In this document: positions 37,891 through 46,831 of the stretch, in pieces
Layout: each line of letters starts with the position of its first letter
Position numbering within the stretch: position 1 is the first letter of the stretch
Source of the DNA: Heliorestis acidaminivorans
GTDB taxonomy: Bacteria; Bacillota; Desulfitobacteriia; Heliobacteriales; Heliobacteriaceae
Length of the DNA stretch: 64,000 nucleotides
NCBI RefSeq assembly: GCF_008933955.1
Contig: NZ_WBXO01000002.1
Location: 310,001 to 374,000, forward strand
Reading direction: 5' to 3'
The notes under the pieces: generated by a model
The model's database searches: none
Seen by the model: the letters and a program-made list of their open reading frames with translations, nothing else
Told to the model about the DNA's origin: nothing
Position numbers and translations under genes: made by a program

Positions 37891-37899
37891 TTTTTTCTA

Positions 37900-38106
37900 T
37901 TAACTATTAACTTCCTTTTCTCCTGCTCGGGAGAGGATTGTTTTCACAGCTTTTTCAAATTTTATACGAGGTAACATGACTTGGTGATTGCAACCAAGAC
38001 AACGAATACGAAAATCCATACCAGTGCGAGTAACTTCCCAATCAGCAGAACCACAGGGATGGCTTTTACGCATTCTTACGCGATCACCAACAGCGTAATG
38101 TGCCAT
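37900..38106 (-). CDS. DUF951 family protein
   Basis: This 68-aa protein, AHYAVGDRVRMRKSHPCGS...RIRCLGCNHQVMLPRIKFEKAVK, is a DUF951 member with a Cys-x2-Cys and a third Cys, suggesting a zinc-binding SH3-like fold. The ATG at 38106 follows AAGAAGGTGATA; the upstream in-frame start has no support. DUF951 genes lie near ychF and parB in Firmicutes, close to oriC. Confidence 0.88.
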   Translation of the reverse strand: MAHYAVGDRVRMRKSHPCGSADWEVTRTGMDFRIRCLGCNHQVMLPRIKFEKAVKTILSRAGEKEVNS

Positions 38107-38134
38107 AAGTATCACCTTCTTCTTGCTTGTCATG

Positions 38135-39157
38135 CTAGCGACTTAAGGCTTGTAATGCTTGATGGGCGCATCCATTGACGCGATAGTCTTCATCTTCAAG
38201 GCAGTGCTGTAGAGTTTGTACTACTTTTTCTTGGTAAGATGGTCTTAATAGTTCTAGTGAGCCTAATCTGCCTAGTGAACGGGCCGCCTCAGCACGAACT
38301 CTAGCTTCGGGATCTTGCAGGCTCTCTATAAGCTTCTCTACCAGAGTTGGCCTAGCCAAGACACCAGCGGCAACTGCTACTTGAGCTCGTACTTTCTCAC
38401 TGCTATCGCTTAAACCGCGGCACAGTGCTCTATCTAAGCCTGGCCATTCTTCTTGTTCTGTAGGAGGACCAAAAGAAATCACTACTTCCCAGGCTCTTAA
38501 GCGTATCTCTATCTTTTCGTGATTAGTCATAACGATGAGCTTTTGCCAGATCTCTTTGCCTTTCAAGATTCTGCGTGCCGACAATCCTCGTGCCGCTCGG
38601 TCCATCCAGGGTCCACCTTCTTGTCGATGTAAAACAGAAAGAAAGAAATCAGTTACCTCTTCTTCAGGTCTCTGCGCCAAAAGCATGGTCGCCGTAAAGC
38701 CTACAGCAGGCCCATGACCAAGTAGTGCTTTTTTTAATACTGGAAGTGCTTGAGGGATAGGTAATTTGCCAATGACTTCAAGAAGTTCTTCTTTTTTTTC
38801 TGCGCCAGGTGTTTCTATTAGTGATAACCAGTATGTTTCCAGATTGAGGATTCGCGCCAAGCGCCAAGCTGTTCCTCTTGTGTCTAATAGCTCCGTAGCT
38901 GAAGCAGAAGCAGTCTGGTCAGCAACTTCGCAATACAATGCAGGGCTTGATGTCCCTTGAACAGCTTCTCGCCACCAGCGAGCTCGATCTTCTAGAGAGG
39001 CTTTTTTGACTGAAGCTAGCTCTTCAGCTGTAGGTGGCAAGCCCTCTTCTAGTTTGGACAATAAATATTTTACTAGCTCTATGCCTTCTCTTGGTTTGGT
39101 TTTTCGAAAAAACCATTTTTGCCACCAACTTATTTTTCCTTCCAAAATCGTCACCAC
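38135..39157 (-). CDS. HEAT-repeat protein
   Basis: This 340-aa protein is made of helical repeats. The C-terminal half has clear HEAT/PBS-lyase units (VRAQVAVAAGVLARPTLVEKL, ARVRAEAARSLGRLGS, YRVNGCAHQALQALSR). The first 40 residues are basic (WWQKWFFRKTKPREG). Such repeats bind proteins; no partner is shown. The start is uncertain because only GTG/TTG codons lie near the beginning. The gene ends 28 nt before the DUF951 start. Confidence 0.75.
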   Translation of the reverse strand: MVTILEGKISWWQKWFFRKTKPREGIELVKYLLSKLEEGLPPTAEELASVKKASLEDRARWWREAVQGTSSPALYCEVADQTASASATELLDTRGTAWRLARILNLETYWLSLIETPGAEKKEELLEVIGKLPIPQALPVLKKALLGHGPAVGFTATMLLAQRPEEEVTDFFLSVLHRQEGGPWMDRAARGLSARRILKGKEIWQKLIVMTNHEKIEIRLRAWEVVISFGPPTEQEEWPGLDRALCRGLSDSSEKVRAQVAVAAGVLARPTLVEKLIESLQDPEARVRAEAARSLGRLGSLELLRPSYQEKVVQTLQHCLEDEDYRVNGCAHQALQALSR

Positions 39158-39159
39158 AC

Positions 39160-39588
39160 CTACAAGGAAACAACTTTGGTAGCACTATTTAAGTGTTCAA
39201 CAATGGTATACATGTTGCTTACTTTACCGCTTAATACTTTTTCTTTCATCTGATAGTAATCTAGGCAAGTGCCGCAGGAAAGGATTTGTGTGCCTCTTTC
39301 TTCTAGTGCTAAGAGGCTTTCTACAACTGGTGAGCCTTCACAAGCTAAGAGCACAGCACTATTTAGAAAAATAAGTGTGCCTGGAACATGATCAGCTTCT
39401 GAGAGGGTGTAGAAAAATGACTTGATCAGTATTTTGCCTAGTTGAGCATCGCCCTGACCGATGACATCAGAACGGAGAAAGTAGACTGTATCTTTGTGTA
39501 AAGCTAGATCAGTCTCTACATTGGCTAAACCTTCTTCTTGCCTTAGGTCACAGCCTTCTGACATAGAAATAGTTTCTGTTTTTTTCAC
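39160..39588 (-). CDS. YedF-like DsrE-domain protein without the TusA part
   Basis: This 142-aa protein matches the C-terminal part of YedF-like selenium-metabolism proteins: YFLRSDVIGQGDAQLGKILIKSFFYTLSEA, IFLNSAVLLACEGS, CGTCLDYY, MYTIVEHL. The usual N-terminal TusA (SirA) domain with its CPxP motif is missing, and the first 30 residues are unrelated. The start is a GTG with GGAGG 7 nt upstream. It is two nucleotides from the HEAT gene, so an operon is likely. Confidence 0.8.
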   Translation of the reverse strand: MKKTETISMSEGCDLRQEEGLANVETDLALHKDTVYFLRSDVIGQGDAQLGKILIKSFFYTLSEADHVPGTLIFLNSAVLLACEGSPVVESLLALEERGTQILSCGTCLDYYQMKEKVLSGKVSNMYTIVEHLNSATKVVSL

Positions 39589-39612
39589 TTTTTTACCTCC
39601 ATATCGTATTTA

Positions 39613-41058
39613 TCAAGGCAATGAAGCCGCTAAAAAGGCTTGATAGGCTCGGTAAGTTTCATATATATCACATTTGTGAGCAACCTCGAAAGGTGCGTGC
39701 ATACTAAGCAAGGGCACTCCACAATCGAGTACATCCATGCCATAGACGGCTAGAAATTGTGCAATGGTGCCACCGCCACCTTGATCGACTTTGCCCAATT
39801 CTCCACTTTGCCAGTGAATCCCTGCTTGTTCAAAAATACGACGTACTTCACCTACAAATTCAGCATTCGCTTCTGAAGTGCCATACTTACCTCGACTACC
39901 TGTATACTTGGAAATAGAGACTCCATAGCCCATGCGAGCCGCATTTCTCTTGTCGAGTACGCCTTCGTAGTTAGGATCAATAGCTACAGTTACATCAGCA
40001 GAAAGAGCTCTCGAGGCAAAAAGACAGCGTCTACTGATCAGTTCAGGTGGTATAAGTTCATCTTGAGGCAAAGAGGCATAAATCATCTCAGCAATGGCAT
40101 GTTCAAAAAAGCGAGAGCGCATTCCTGTGTTGCTATCAGAGCCTGTTTCTTCTTTGTCTACGAGCAAAACAACGGCCGTTCTATCTACTTCTTTACGCGA
40201 GAATAGTGCCTCAACAGCTGTAAAGCAACAAACGCGATCATCTTGTCCATAGCCGCCCACATAGGCTCGATCAAAGCCAATATCGCGGGCTTTTCCTGCT
40301 GGTACGGCTTGCCATTCTGAGCTTAGAAAGTCTGCTTCTGTCATGCCGTATTTGTCTTGCAATAGTTCTAAGACAGCTCTTTTGACTCGTTCTTCGGCTT
40401 TTTCATCTTTTTTCGCTGGTAGGCCACCCGCTAAAATGTTCAAGCCTTCCCCTTCTACTGCTTCAACCATCTTTTTTTGCATTTGATCTTTGGCTAAGTG
40501 CGGCAATAGATCGGTGATAGTAAAAACGGGGTCTTTTTCATCTTCACCAATTATTACTTTTTGGCTTTGGCCGTCTGCTAAGACCGTAAAGCCATGCAGT
40601 GCTAGTGGTGTGGTCAGCCATTGGTATTTTTTTATGCCACCATAGTAGTGAGTTTTGAACAGTGCCATCATTTCATCTTCATATAAGGGATTGGGCTTTA
40701 AGTCGAGCCGTGGCGCATCTAGGTGTGCTCCGATGAGTAATAGGCCTTCAGAGAGAGGACGTCGGCCAATTTGTGCTAACATAATAGCTTTGTTGCGGTT
40801 TATAAAATAAATGCGATCGCCTGCTTGTAAGCCTTTGTCGCCTAGCTCTTCAAAGGGCACATAACCTTCTGCTTTCGCCCGTTCTTCAAAATAGTCTACA
40901 GCCCATCGTTCTGTCTTGGCTGTAGATAAAAATTGTCGGTACCCTTCGGCAAAGGTCATAATTTTTTTTCGCTCATCTTTATCTTTCTGATCCCAAAGAG
41001 CTTCAACTTTGTAGTTCAAATGTTTTTTATTATTTTTTTTCGATTCTTTATCAGTCAT
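39613..41058 (-). CDS. M18-family zinc aminopeptidase
   Basis: This 481-aa enzyme has the M18 metal ligands: LLIGAHLDAPRLDLKPNPLYED (His, Asp), YGQDDRVCCFTAVEAL (Asp), DKEETGSDSNTGMRSRF (Glu-Glu), VAIDPNYE (Asp) and SMHAPFEVAH (His). It removes N-terminal residues from peptides in the cytoplasm. I use the ATG at 41058 because GGGTGG lies 8 nt upstream; the longer frame starts on a GTG inside that site. Confidence 0.92.
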   Translation of the reverse strand: MTDKESKKNNKKHLNYKVEALWDQKDKDERKKIMTFAEGYRQFLSTAKTERWAVDYFEERAKAEGYVPFEELGDKGLQAGDRIYFINRNKAIMLAQIGRRPLSEGLLLIGAHLDAPRLDLKPNPLYEDEMMALFKTHYYGGIKKYQWLTTPLALHGFTVLADGQSQKVIIGEDEKDPVFTITDLLPHLAKDQMQKKMVEAVEGEGLNILAGGLPAKKDEKAEERVKRAVLELLQDKYGMTEADFLSSEWQAVPAGKARDIGFDRAYVGGYGQDDRVCCFTAVEALFSRKEVDRTAVVLLVDKEETGSDSNTGMRSRFFEHAIAEMIYASLPQDELIPPELISRRCLFASRALSADVTVAIDPNYEGVLDKRNAARMGYGVSISKYTGSRGKYGTSEANAEFVGEVRRIFEQAGIHWQSGELGKVDQGGGGTIAQFLAVYGMDVLDCGVPLLSMHAPFEVAHKCDIYETYRAYQAFLAASLP

Positions 41059-41140
41059 GAGGTATTCCACCCTTTCTAGTTTCTTTTACTAACCTAGTCT
41101 TGCCTACTTTGGACTAATTAGCGACAGGAAAATATTATTC

Positions 41141-41869
41141 TCATTTATAAAAAGTAAATCCACCATAGAGCTCAATAATCCAATCCTTGCTTGCAAACAT
41201 ATAGGGCATGAGCAAAGAGCTTGCTCTAAGTGGCTCTGTCTCTACACGCAGAGGCGATGCACCTTCTATAGAACCACCGTAGAACCAGCTAAGTACAAGG
41301 ATGAGCAGGAGAGTTGTTGCTGATCCTAGAAGCAAACCTCCCAGTAATTGATCTGATCGTCCGATGAGACCTTCACCGCGCCAGCCTATCCAAGCTTTAC
41401 TGGCTATTTTGGCTAAGTTGGTAAGGAGTAAGAATAGCATGATAAAAACAAAACCGTTCCAGAGGGAACTGGCTAGGTAGTGGTAGACAAGGTCCGTTAA
41501 GGTTTCTACATTTACAGGTACAGTAATTGTAAGGTCTTGCAATTGGCGAGCCATTTCTGCTAAGTAAAACTGCGGCAAAGGCAAATCTTGTAGTATCATG
41601 GCCATATTTAAGCTAGGTACGACATCAATACTAACTTGAGCGGAAGGCATAGCTAAGCTTAGTTTATTGCTCATATAAGTCTGCAACCATTCTACTGTGC
41701 CTAACCATCGGTCAAGCCAATTAGCTACGAGACGATAGCTAGTAGAGGCTAAGAAAAAACCAAAGATCAAAGCACCTCCACCTAGTAAAGCCGAAAGGAG
41801 GCCTCGACGAAAACCGCGGTAAAAAGCATAGGCGATAATTAGTAAAACGATGATGTCTAGTGCATTCAC
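41141..41869 (-). CDS. CvpA-family membrane protein
   Basis: This 242-aa protein has four hydrophobic segments and the CvpA pattern (ALDIIVLLIIAYAFYRGFRRGLL...LIFGF, LIGRSDQLLGGLLLGSATTLLL). CvpA is linked to biofilm, colicin V export and purF expression in E. coli; its exact job is unknown. The start is a GTG with GGAGGG 8 nt upstream. The gene is preceded by a 218-nt gap holding a terminator for the gene pair to the left. Confidence 0.85.
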   Translation of the reverse strand: MNALDIIVLLIIAYAFYRGFRRGLLSALLGGGALIFGFFLASTSYRLVANWLDRWLGTVEWLQTYMSNKLSLAMPSAQVSIDVVPSLNMAMILQDLPLPQFYLAEMARQLQDLTITVPVNVETLTDLVYHYLASSLWNGFVFIMLFLLLTNLAKIASKAWIGWRGEGLIGRSDQLLGGLLLGSATTLLLILVLSWFYGGSIEGASPLRVETEPLRASSLLMPYMFASKDWIIELYGGFTFYK

Positions 41870-42013
41870 CGAGTATTCCCTCCTTAAATTAAGGGTTAGT
41901 TAGTTAGATTTTACCATATATTGTCTACCAAAATACTATCTTATGCAATTCTCTTTTTATCTATTTTCCACTCTTTCCGTCTTGTCCTGCTGAAAGGTAG
42001 CATGAAAAAAATG

Positions 42014-42056
42014 AAAAAGCAATTTGAACTCTTTTGCTTTGTTCAAATTGCTTTTT
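42014..42056 (-). terminator. Strong intrinsic terminator
   Basis: Perfect 16-bp arms (AAAAAGCAATTTGAAC / GTTCAAATTGCTTTTT) with an 11-nt loop lie 30 nt after the double-cubane gene. Confidence 0.9.
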
Positions 42057-42087
42057 CCTATGTTCTTTATTCAGGTGAGCGTTTAGT

Positions 42088-43242
42088 TTAGCCCATCATT
42101 TCCAAGAAAGCATCAATCCGTGTTTTTAATTGTTGGCTATCTCCCTGTGAGTAGTCTGTTTCAATATGGAGGAAAGGTAGATCATGTTTTTCTTTTAGAT
42201 ATTCTCGTAAGACACGCGACTCTACATTGTAAGTGTGACAACCTTGCCAGGTAATATCGACAACGCCGTCTGCTTTGTATTCTTCTACTAACTGAGCTAG
42301 TAGTTCTAATCTTCTGGTATTAGGGCTCATACAGGAACAGGGGGTGGTTAAGTATTTATCCGCTACGCCCTGGAGAGGCTCTTTTTGCTCATCTACTTCA
42401 TCTAGGAACTGTTTCATGCCCGAGCAGTTTTCGATGTAAACTACGGCGGCACCAGCTTCTTCGATTAAGCGAAGTACTTTCTCTGCACCTAGTCCTGTGG
42501 GAACACCAGTGACGATGATGCGTTTGGCATCTTGTGGTAGTGCTCCTTCACCAGCGGCAATTCGCTCTTCTAGTTCGGCAACTAATTCTTCTACTTGGGC
42601 GGCAAATTCAGCACGATCAAAAACAAAGTTGCGAGACCAGAATACTTTGAGCAGGTCTAAACCACTTAAAGGTACAGGATTAGCTTGCATGGTAGCCGCA
42701 AGTCGTTGCATTAAGCGACGCTCTGCGTTGAGGACTTTCGTAGCTGACACAATAGCTTCATCTGTAATAGTTACGTTGAATTGTTCTTCTAGTACTTTTT
42801 TCGTTCTTGCTACTTCTGTAAGCCAGTATGCTTTGTCGGCTTCTCTTTCATAGCTTGGAGGTAAGTTCATAACTACCATGGGTTTAAATGTGCTCATGAG
42901 TTCGAACATCTTTTTCTTACCGTCGCAAGTTGTCTCACCCATGATTAGATCGGAGTACAGGAAAAAGGGGCATTTGTCGGTTATAGCAAAGCCGTAGGAA
43001 GATTTGATGAGAGGACAAAAATTGCGTGGTAAGACTTTCTCGCCATCTGCAATCGGTTCTTCTTTGGTAGCACAAAGAGCCACAGGGACAGCACCAGCGG
43101 CCAAAATAAGTTCTTGTGGTGCCATAACGCAGTAGTGACCTACAACTTTAGTACCTGCTTCTTTCATTTGTTTTATCGATGTAGCGGCATGAGGGATGGC
43201 CATATCAAAGTGGTCCATCGTTATAGGGCGAGATGGGGACAT
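42088..43242 (-). CDS. HgdB/BcrC-like double-cubane-cluster reductase component
   Basis: This 384-aa protein of the 2-hydroxyacyl-CoA dehydratase/benzoyl-CoA reductase group has Cys in HYCVMAPQEL, NFCPLIKSSYGFA, ETTCDGKKKMFE, TTPCSCMSPNTRR and WQGCHTYNVE. With its activase next door and no second dehydratase subunit, the layout matches stand-alone double-cubane [8Fe-9S] cluster proteins, which reduce small molecules using very low-potential electrons. The native substrate is unknown. The ATG at 43242 follows AGGAAGAGGAA. Confidence 0.86.
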   Translation of the reverse strand: MSPSRPITMDHFDMAIPHAATSIKQMKEAGTKVVGHYCVMAPQELILAAGAVPVALCATKEEPIADGEKVLPRNFCPLIKSSYGFAITDKCPFFLYSDLIMGETTCDGKKKMFELMSTFKPMVVMNLPPSYEREADKAYWLTEVARTKKVLEEQFNVTITDEAIVSATKVLNAERRLMQRLAATMQANPVPLSGLDLLKVFWSRNFVFDRAEFAAQVEELVAELEERIAAGEGALPQDAKRIIVTGVPTGLGAEKVLRLIEEAGAAVVYIENCSGMKQFLDEVDEQKEPLQGVADKYLTTPCSCMSPNTRRLELLAQLVEEYKADGVVDITWQGCHTYNVESRVLREYLKEKHDLPFLHIETDYSQGDSQQLKTRIDAFLEMMG

Positions 43243-43274
43243 GCTTGTTCCTCTTCCTTTCTGTCTTGCTATCT

Positions 43275-44090
43275 TTAGTTGAAGCCTTCCCAAGCTAACA
43301 AAGCGGCGCCGATAGCACCAGCGTAGGGGGCTTTTGGTGGGACAAGGACAAAGTGGCCTAACTCTTTTTCTAAGGCTTTGGCGATACTTCTATTACGAGA
43401 TACACCGCCCGTGAAAATGATAGAGCCTTTTTCTCTGGGAAGCAGTCTTGCTACCATAGCGGCAACGCGACGAGCAACGGAAAGATGTAAGCCTGCCACA
43501 ATCGCTTCACGACTAACACCCTGGTTCAACAAACCAATGACTTCTGATTCAGCAAAAACTGTGCACATGGCATTGATAGGTTGAGGGTCTTCTACTGCTT
43601 CAGCAATCCCAGCTAAGTCAGCTACTTCTAGCCCCAAAGCATGAGCTGTCACTTGTAGAAAGCGACCTGTGCCTGCGGCACACTTGTCATTCATGACAAA
43701 GTCAACAACGCGGCCCTTATTATTTATAGCTATGCCTTTGGCATCTTGACCACCAATATCAATGATTAACGAAGCTGATGGCGCTAGATAAGAAGCTCCT
43801 TTGCCATGACAGGCTATTTCCGTCAAAGCTTTATCAGCAAAAGACAAGCTAACACGACCATAACCGGTAGCATAAATCTTGTCAATCTCGTAATCAATAG
43901 TCTTACTAGATTTTTCGAAAAGTTCTACCTTGGCTTGTTCTAGCATTTCTGCTACTACTTCGCGAGGACTCCATCCTGACGGTTTTTGCCAGCAATGAAA
44001 TTCCTGACCATTATAGAAAGCCACCTTGATAGCTGTTGAACCAGCATCGATGCCTACCGTCCATTTTGATAGTTCCGACAGCAGGATCAC
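43275..44090 (-). CDS. ASKHA-type ATPase activase of the dehydratase/double-cubane protein
   Basis: This 271-aa protein has the acetate/sugar kinase-Hsc70 motifs VGIDAGSTAIKVAF, ATGYGR, IDIGGQDAKGI and CAAGTGRFLQVTAHALG, with Cys residues that hold a shared [4Fe-4S] at the dimer face. It couples ATP hydrolysis to electron injection into the partner encoded 32 nt downstream. The GTG at 44090 lies inside a strong AAGGAAGGTGATC site, so the true start may be one of the CTG codons just downstream. Confidence 0.88.
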   Translation of the reverse strand: MILLSELSKWTVGIDAGSTAIKVAFYNGQEFHCWQKPSGWSPREVVAEMLEQAKVELFEKSSKTIDYEIDKIYATGYGRVSLSFADKALTEIACHGKGASYLAPSASLIIDIGGQDAKGIAINNKGRVVDFVMNDKCAAGTGRFLQVTAHALGLEVADLAGIAEAVEDPQPINAMCTVFAESEVIGLLNQGVSREAIVAGLHLSVARRVAAMVARLLPREKGSIIFTGGVSRNRSIAKALEKELGHFVLVPPKAPYAGAIGAALLAWEGFN

Positions 44091-44126
44091 CTTCCTTAAG
44101 TAACTTCATATATGAGGACTGGTGCT

Positions 44127-45089
44127 TTAGAGTGCCTTTTCAGCACGTAATTGCCGAATGCTAGTGCCATCGAATTGAATGCAAATGGAGCGGGTAATTA
44201 AGCGATCGGCTGTTCGCAAACTGTACCGCCCAGGTAAGTCACGTAGGGCTATGTTGGTAGATATTAGCAGAGGCTTGCCCATACGTTGGCGATCATTAAC
44301 TAGTTCAAATAGTTCTGTAATCACAAATTCTGTCGTCTTTTCTGTTCCTAAGTCGTCGATAATGACTAGGTCTGCTTGCCGTAAGCTCTTGAGAACTTCA
44401 GGCTGACGGCCCTGATTCTGAAAGTCGAATTTGGCTTCGTAGATAGATGTGATAATTTGACTAATCGATCGATAGACTACCGATTTTCCCTGAGCTAATA
44501 GCTCGTTGGCTATAGCGCTAGATAAGTGGGTTTTCCCTGTGCCTACAGCGCCATAAAAAAGCAAATCTTTTTGACTCTTGCCTGCAATCACATCTTGAGT
44601 AAAACTGTGACAAAGCTTGAGAACTTTGCTCATTCTTTCTGCTAGCGCTGGCCCTTGTTCTCCTTGCCGCGCATACCACTGCAAGTCGAAAGTTTCAAAG
44701 TTTTGGCTTTTCATTTCTTCGGTCAAGCCTGATTGAGTAAAAGCTTGGTCAATTTCTTCTTGGATCAAGCAAGTGCATTTTACACCAAAATCGGTCCAGC
44801 CCCGATCCTGGCATTTCTGACAATCCCAGTGCACTTCAAATAGGTTTTTGTCAAGTTTTAAAGTCTTGATCCTTTTCTCTCTAGCTTTGTTCAATTCAGC
44901 TCTTGTTTGTTCTAATTGGGCTAACTCTTGAGGCGTTATTTTGCCTAAGGCCGTTTGTACAAGTTGAATACCTGTGAGTCGCAAAGCTTGATCGATTTCA
45001 TAAAACTTTCTATCTTTTTGATAGACTTGCTCCACTCTTCTATCACGCTCTGCTTGCTTCCGTAAACGCTTTGTATCTCGATCGATCAT
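44127..45089 (-). CDS. dnaI: DnaI/DnaC-like helicase loader
   Basis: This 320-aa protein has an N-terminal region with the zinc motif CQKCQDRGW...CTC, then an AAA+ ATPase: Walker A GAVGTGKTHLSSAIANELL, Walker B LVIIDDLGTE, sensor ISTNIALRDL and the arginine RYSLRTADRLITRS. It loads the replicative helicase at the origin. It directly follows a DnaD-domain gene, as in many clostridia. Confidence 0.9.
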   Translation of the reverse strand: MIDRDTKRLRKQAERDRRVEQVYQKDRKFYEIDQALRLTGIQLVQTALGKITPQELAQLEQTRAELNKAREKRIKTLKLDKNLFEVHWDCQKCQDRGWTDFGVKCTCLIQEEIDQAFTQSGLTEEMKSQNFETFDLQWYARQGEQGPALAERMSKVLKLCHSFTQDVIAGKSQKDLLFYGAVGTGKTHLSSAIANELLAQGKSVVYRSISQIITSIYEAKFDFQNQGRQPEVLKSLRQADLVIIDDLGTEKTTEFVITELFELVNDRQRMGKPLLISTNIALRDLPGRYSLRTADRLITRSICIQFDGTSIRQLRAEKAL

Positions 45090-45107
45090 AGGTGGGTGAT
45101 CACCTCT

Positions 45108-46448
45108 TTATAGATGCCTAAAACGCTCGTAAGCTTTGGCCTCTTCTTCATTTTTGGGAACTACGTTCTCCCCTGAAAGGGGACTGCTTGCGGCAACAGG
45201 AGCTTTGCTTTTGTTGTAGTTACGGTTACGTTGTTGTTTGAATTTTTCTATTTCGCGCTCACCATCTTCTACTGTTCTGACGCCAGCTTGTCGCCAACGA
45301 GTAAGTATGACGTCTACGTAGTTGAGGTTGGGGTTTTGTGCGCCTTTGTATGTTTCTTGACAGGCTCTTAAGATTACTTCGTGAGAAAAACCCCAGGTCT
45401 GAGACCATTTTTTGTACACGTCTATGAAGATATCGTTGATGCGAATAGAGCTTCCTAAGGTAACCCATACTTCAGAGATTTTTTCATCGAAGTAGGATTT
45501 TTTCTCGAAATATTCTTCTAGCTTTTCTGGTCTTTCAATGCCTCTCTGATAGACCAGTTCGGCTTGACGACGGTATTCTGTTACCGTTCTATGGCCTTTT
45601 TGGAAGGATAGGCGAAGAAAGAGCATGGTAAAGTCAAGAGACCAACGGTAACGTTGTTGCATTTTTTCAATTTCTCGGATCTCTTCTTGGTTGGCCCCTT
45701 GTCCTCGCTGTTGTTGCAAGAAGGATGCCAATTGAGAAAATGCATCATTTTCCTGTGGGAAAAGAGGTGCCGAAGAACGACTTTGGGAAGCTGATTGTTG
45801 ATCAAGGTAGGCTTTCACTTCTTTTAGTTCTCTGCGCAGATTATTGAGATCAATCCGCTCTTTATCGAGAAGGAGTTTCTCTTCTCGCAGTTGGAAAGCT
45901 TGTTCTTGTATACGCTTCTCTTCTTGTAAAAGATTTTTCAGTTCTTCTTGCATTTCTTTTTCTTTTTGACGAAGATCTTCTTCCCAGTTATGAAAGCGTT
46001 CTTCTTTCTCTGTTAATGCTTTACGATCTTCAGTAAGTTGGTTGCGCTCTAAGACTTGCCGATTGCGCAGGTCATCAAGTCGACGTATTTCTTCTTGAAT
46101 TTCTTCATGCATCTGCAAGTATTGCTTACCTAGATCAGCTTGTCCTCCTCGCTGTTGCAGTAATTTAGCAAAGAGAGGTGCAAAAGAAATAAATGCTCGC
46201 CCATCTTCGCATTCTATCTCAATTATATTGCTTTTTTTGAGGTGAGCTATGGAATCTGCTACGTGTCTTTGCAGTCCTACTATTTGAATACCTTTCTCTC
46301 CAGCGACAGCAATTTTTTCTTCGATTACTAGCAGGGCTTGTAAGGTTTCGTTACTCAGTTGTAGCTCTTCTTTGGAATGATAGAGCAGTTTATGTAGATG
46401 AAGCACGCCTTTTTCCCAAAGGCTTTGTAACCAATGCGCTAAAGTCAT
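45108..46448 (-). CDS. DnaD-domain replication initiation protein with long coiled coil
   Basis: This 446-aa protein has an N-terminal winged-helix-like region (residues 1-100), a long Glu/Lys/Gln-rich coiled coil (about 120-220) and C-terminal DnaD/DnaB2 modules (NLNYVDVILTRWRQAGV). Such proteins remodel DNA and recruit the helicase. I chose the ATG at 46448 because GGGGGACAG lies upstream; an earlier ATG adds 12 residues. The central coiled coil is unusual in length compared with B. subtilis DnaD. Confidence 0.82.
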   Translation of the reverse strand: MTLAHWLQSLWEKGVLHLHKLLYHSKEELQLSNETLQALLVIEEKIAVAGEKGIQIVGLQRHVADSIAHLKKSNIIEIECEDGRAFISFAPLFAKLLQQRGGQADLGKQYLQMHEEIQEEIRRLDDLRNRQVLERNQLTEDRKALTEKEERFHNWEEDLRQKEKEMQEELKNLLQEEKRIQEQAFQLREEKLLLDKERIDLNNLRRELKEVKAYLDQQSASQSRSSAPLFPQENDAFSQLASFLQQQRGQGANQEEIREIEKMQQRYRWSLDFTMLFLRLSFQKGHRTVTEYRRQAELVYQRGIERPEKLEEYFEKKSYFDEKISEVWVTLGSSIRINDIFIDVYKKWSQTWGFSHEVILRACQETYKGAQNPNLNYVDVILTRWRQAGVRTVEDGEREIEKFKQQRNRNYNKSKAPVAASSPLSGENVVPKNEEEAKAYERFRHL

Positions 46449-46490
46449 AACCTGTCCCCCTTCGTGCAGGTGCTGTTGGGACAATAGAAA

Positions 46491-46519
46491 ACCTCCGCTA
46501 GAAAAGGTCTAACGGAGGT
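46491..46519 (-). terminator. Intrinsic terminator after the DUF1858 gene
   Basis: The arms ACCTCCGcTAGA / TCTAaCGGAGGT have a 5-nt loop. TTTTC follows on the minus strand. Confidence 0.75.
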
Positions 46520-46597
46520 ATCATTGTATCATATTAAGGGTCTGAAAACTACTCTTGCTAGGGAATAGGTATGGGCTCTAGAAGCCTTTTGGTTTGC

Positions 46598-46792
46598 TTA
46601 ATTTTTTAAGGATTCATTAAGGGCACTTAAGAGTCTGTCAACGTCAAAACCATGAACTTGTGCCGCTTGCTCTAAGGATTCTCCGGTGGCTGACGGACAG
46701 CCTAAGCAGTGCATACCAAAAGAACGGAAGACTGGGATGGTGGTAGGATAGTTTTGGACAATATGGGCAATGGTCATTTCTTTTTGAATCAT
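46598..46792 (-). CDS. DUF1858 protein with Cys-x2-Cys
   Basis: This 64-aa protein contains the DUF1858 pattern MTIAHIVQNYPTTIPVFRSFGMHCLGC with Cys29 and Cys32, followed by a helical tail. The family is thought to carry a redox or metal-related role and often lies beside hybrid cluster proteins or Rrf2 regulators. The ATG at 46792 follows GGAGG by 8 nt; a 5-residue longer start is inside that site. It is last in the hcp group. Confidence 0.85.
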   Translation of the reverse strand: MIQKEMTIAHIVQNYPTTIPVFRSFGMHCLGCPSATGESLEQAAQVHGFDVDRLLSALNESLKN

Positions 46793-46831
46793 GGTTGTAA
46801 CCTCCATAATGCTTTCTTCGTTTATTAGCTT

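Noticed and set aside
42497..42853. 118-codon plus-strand frame opposite the double-cubane gene
   Set aside because: It is the shadow of the real gene on the other strand, with no ribosome site and Ser/Arg-rich composition.
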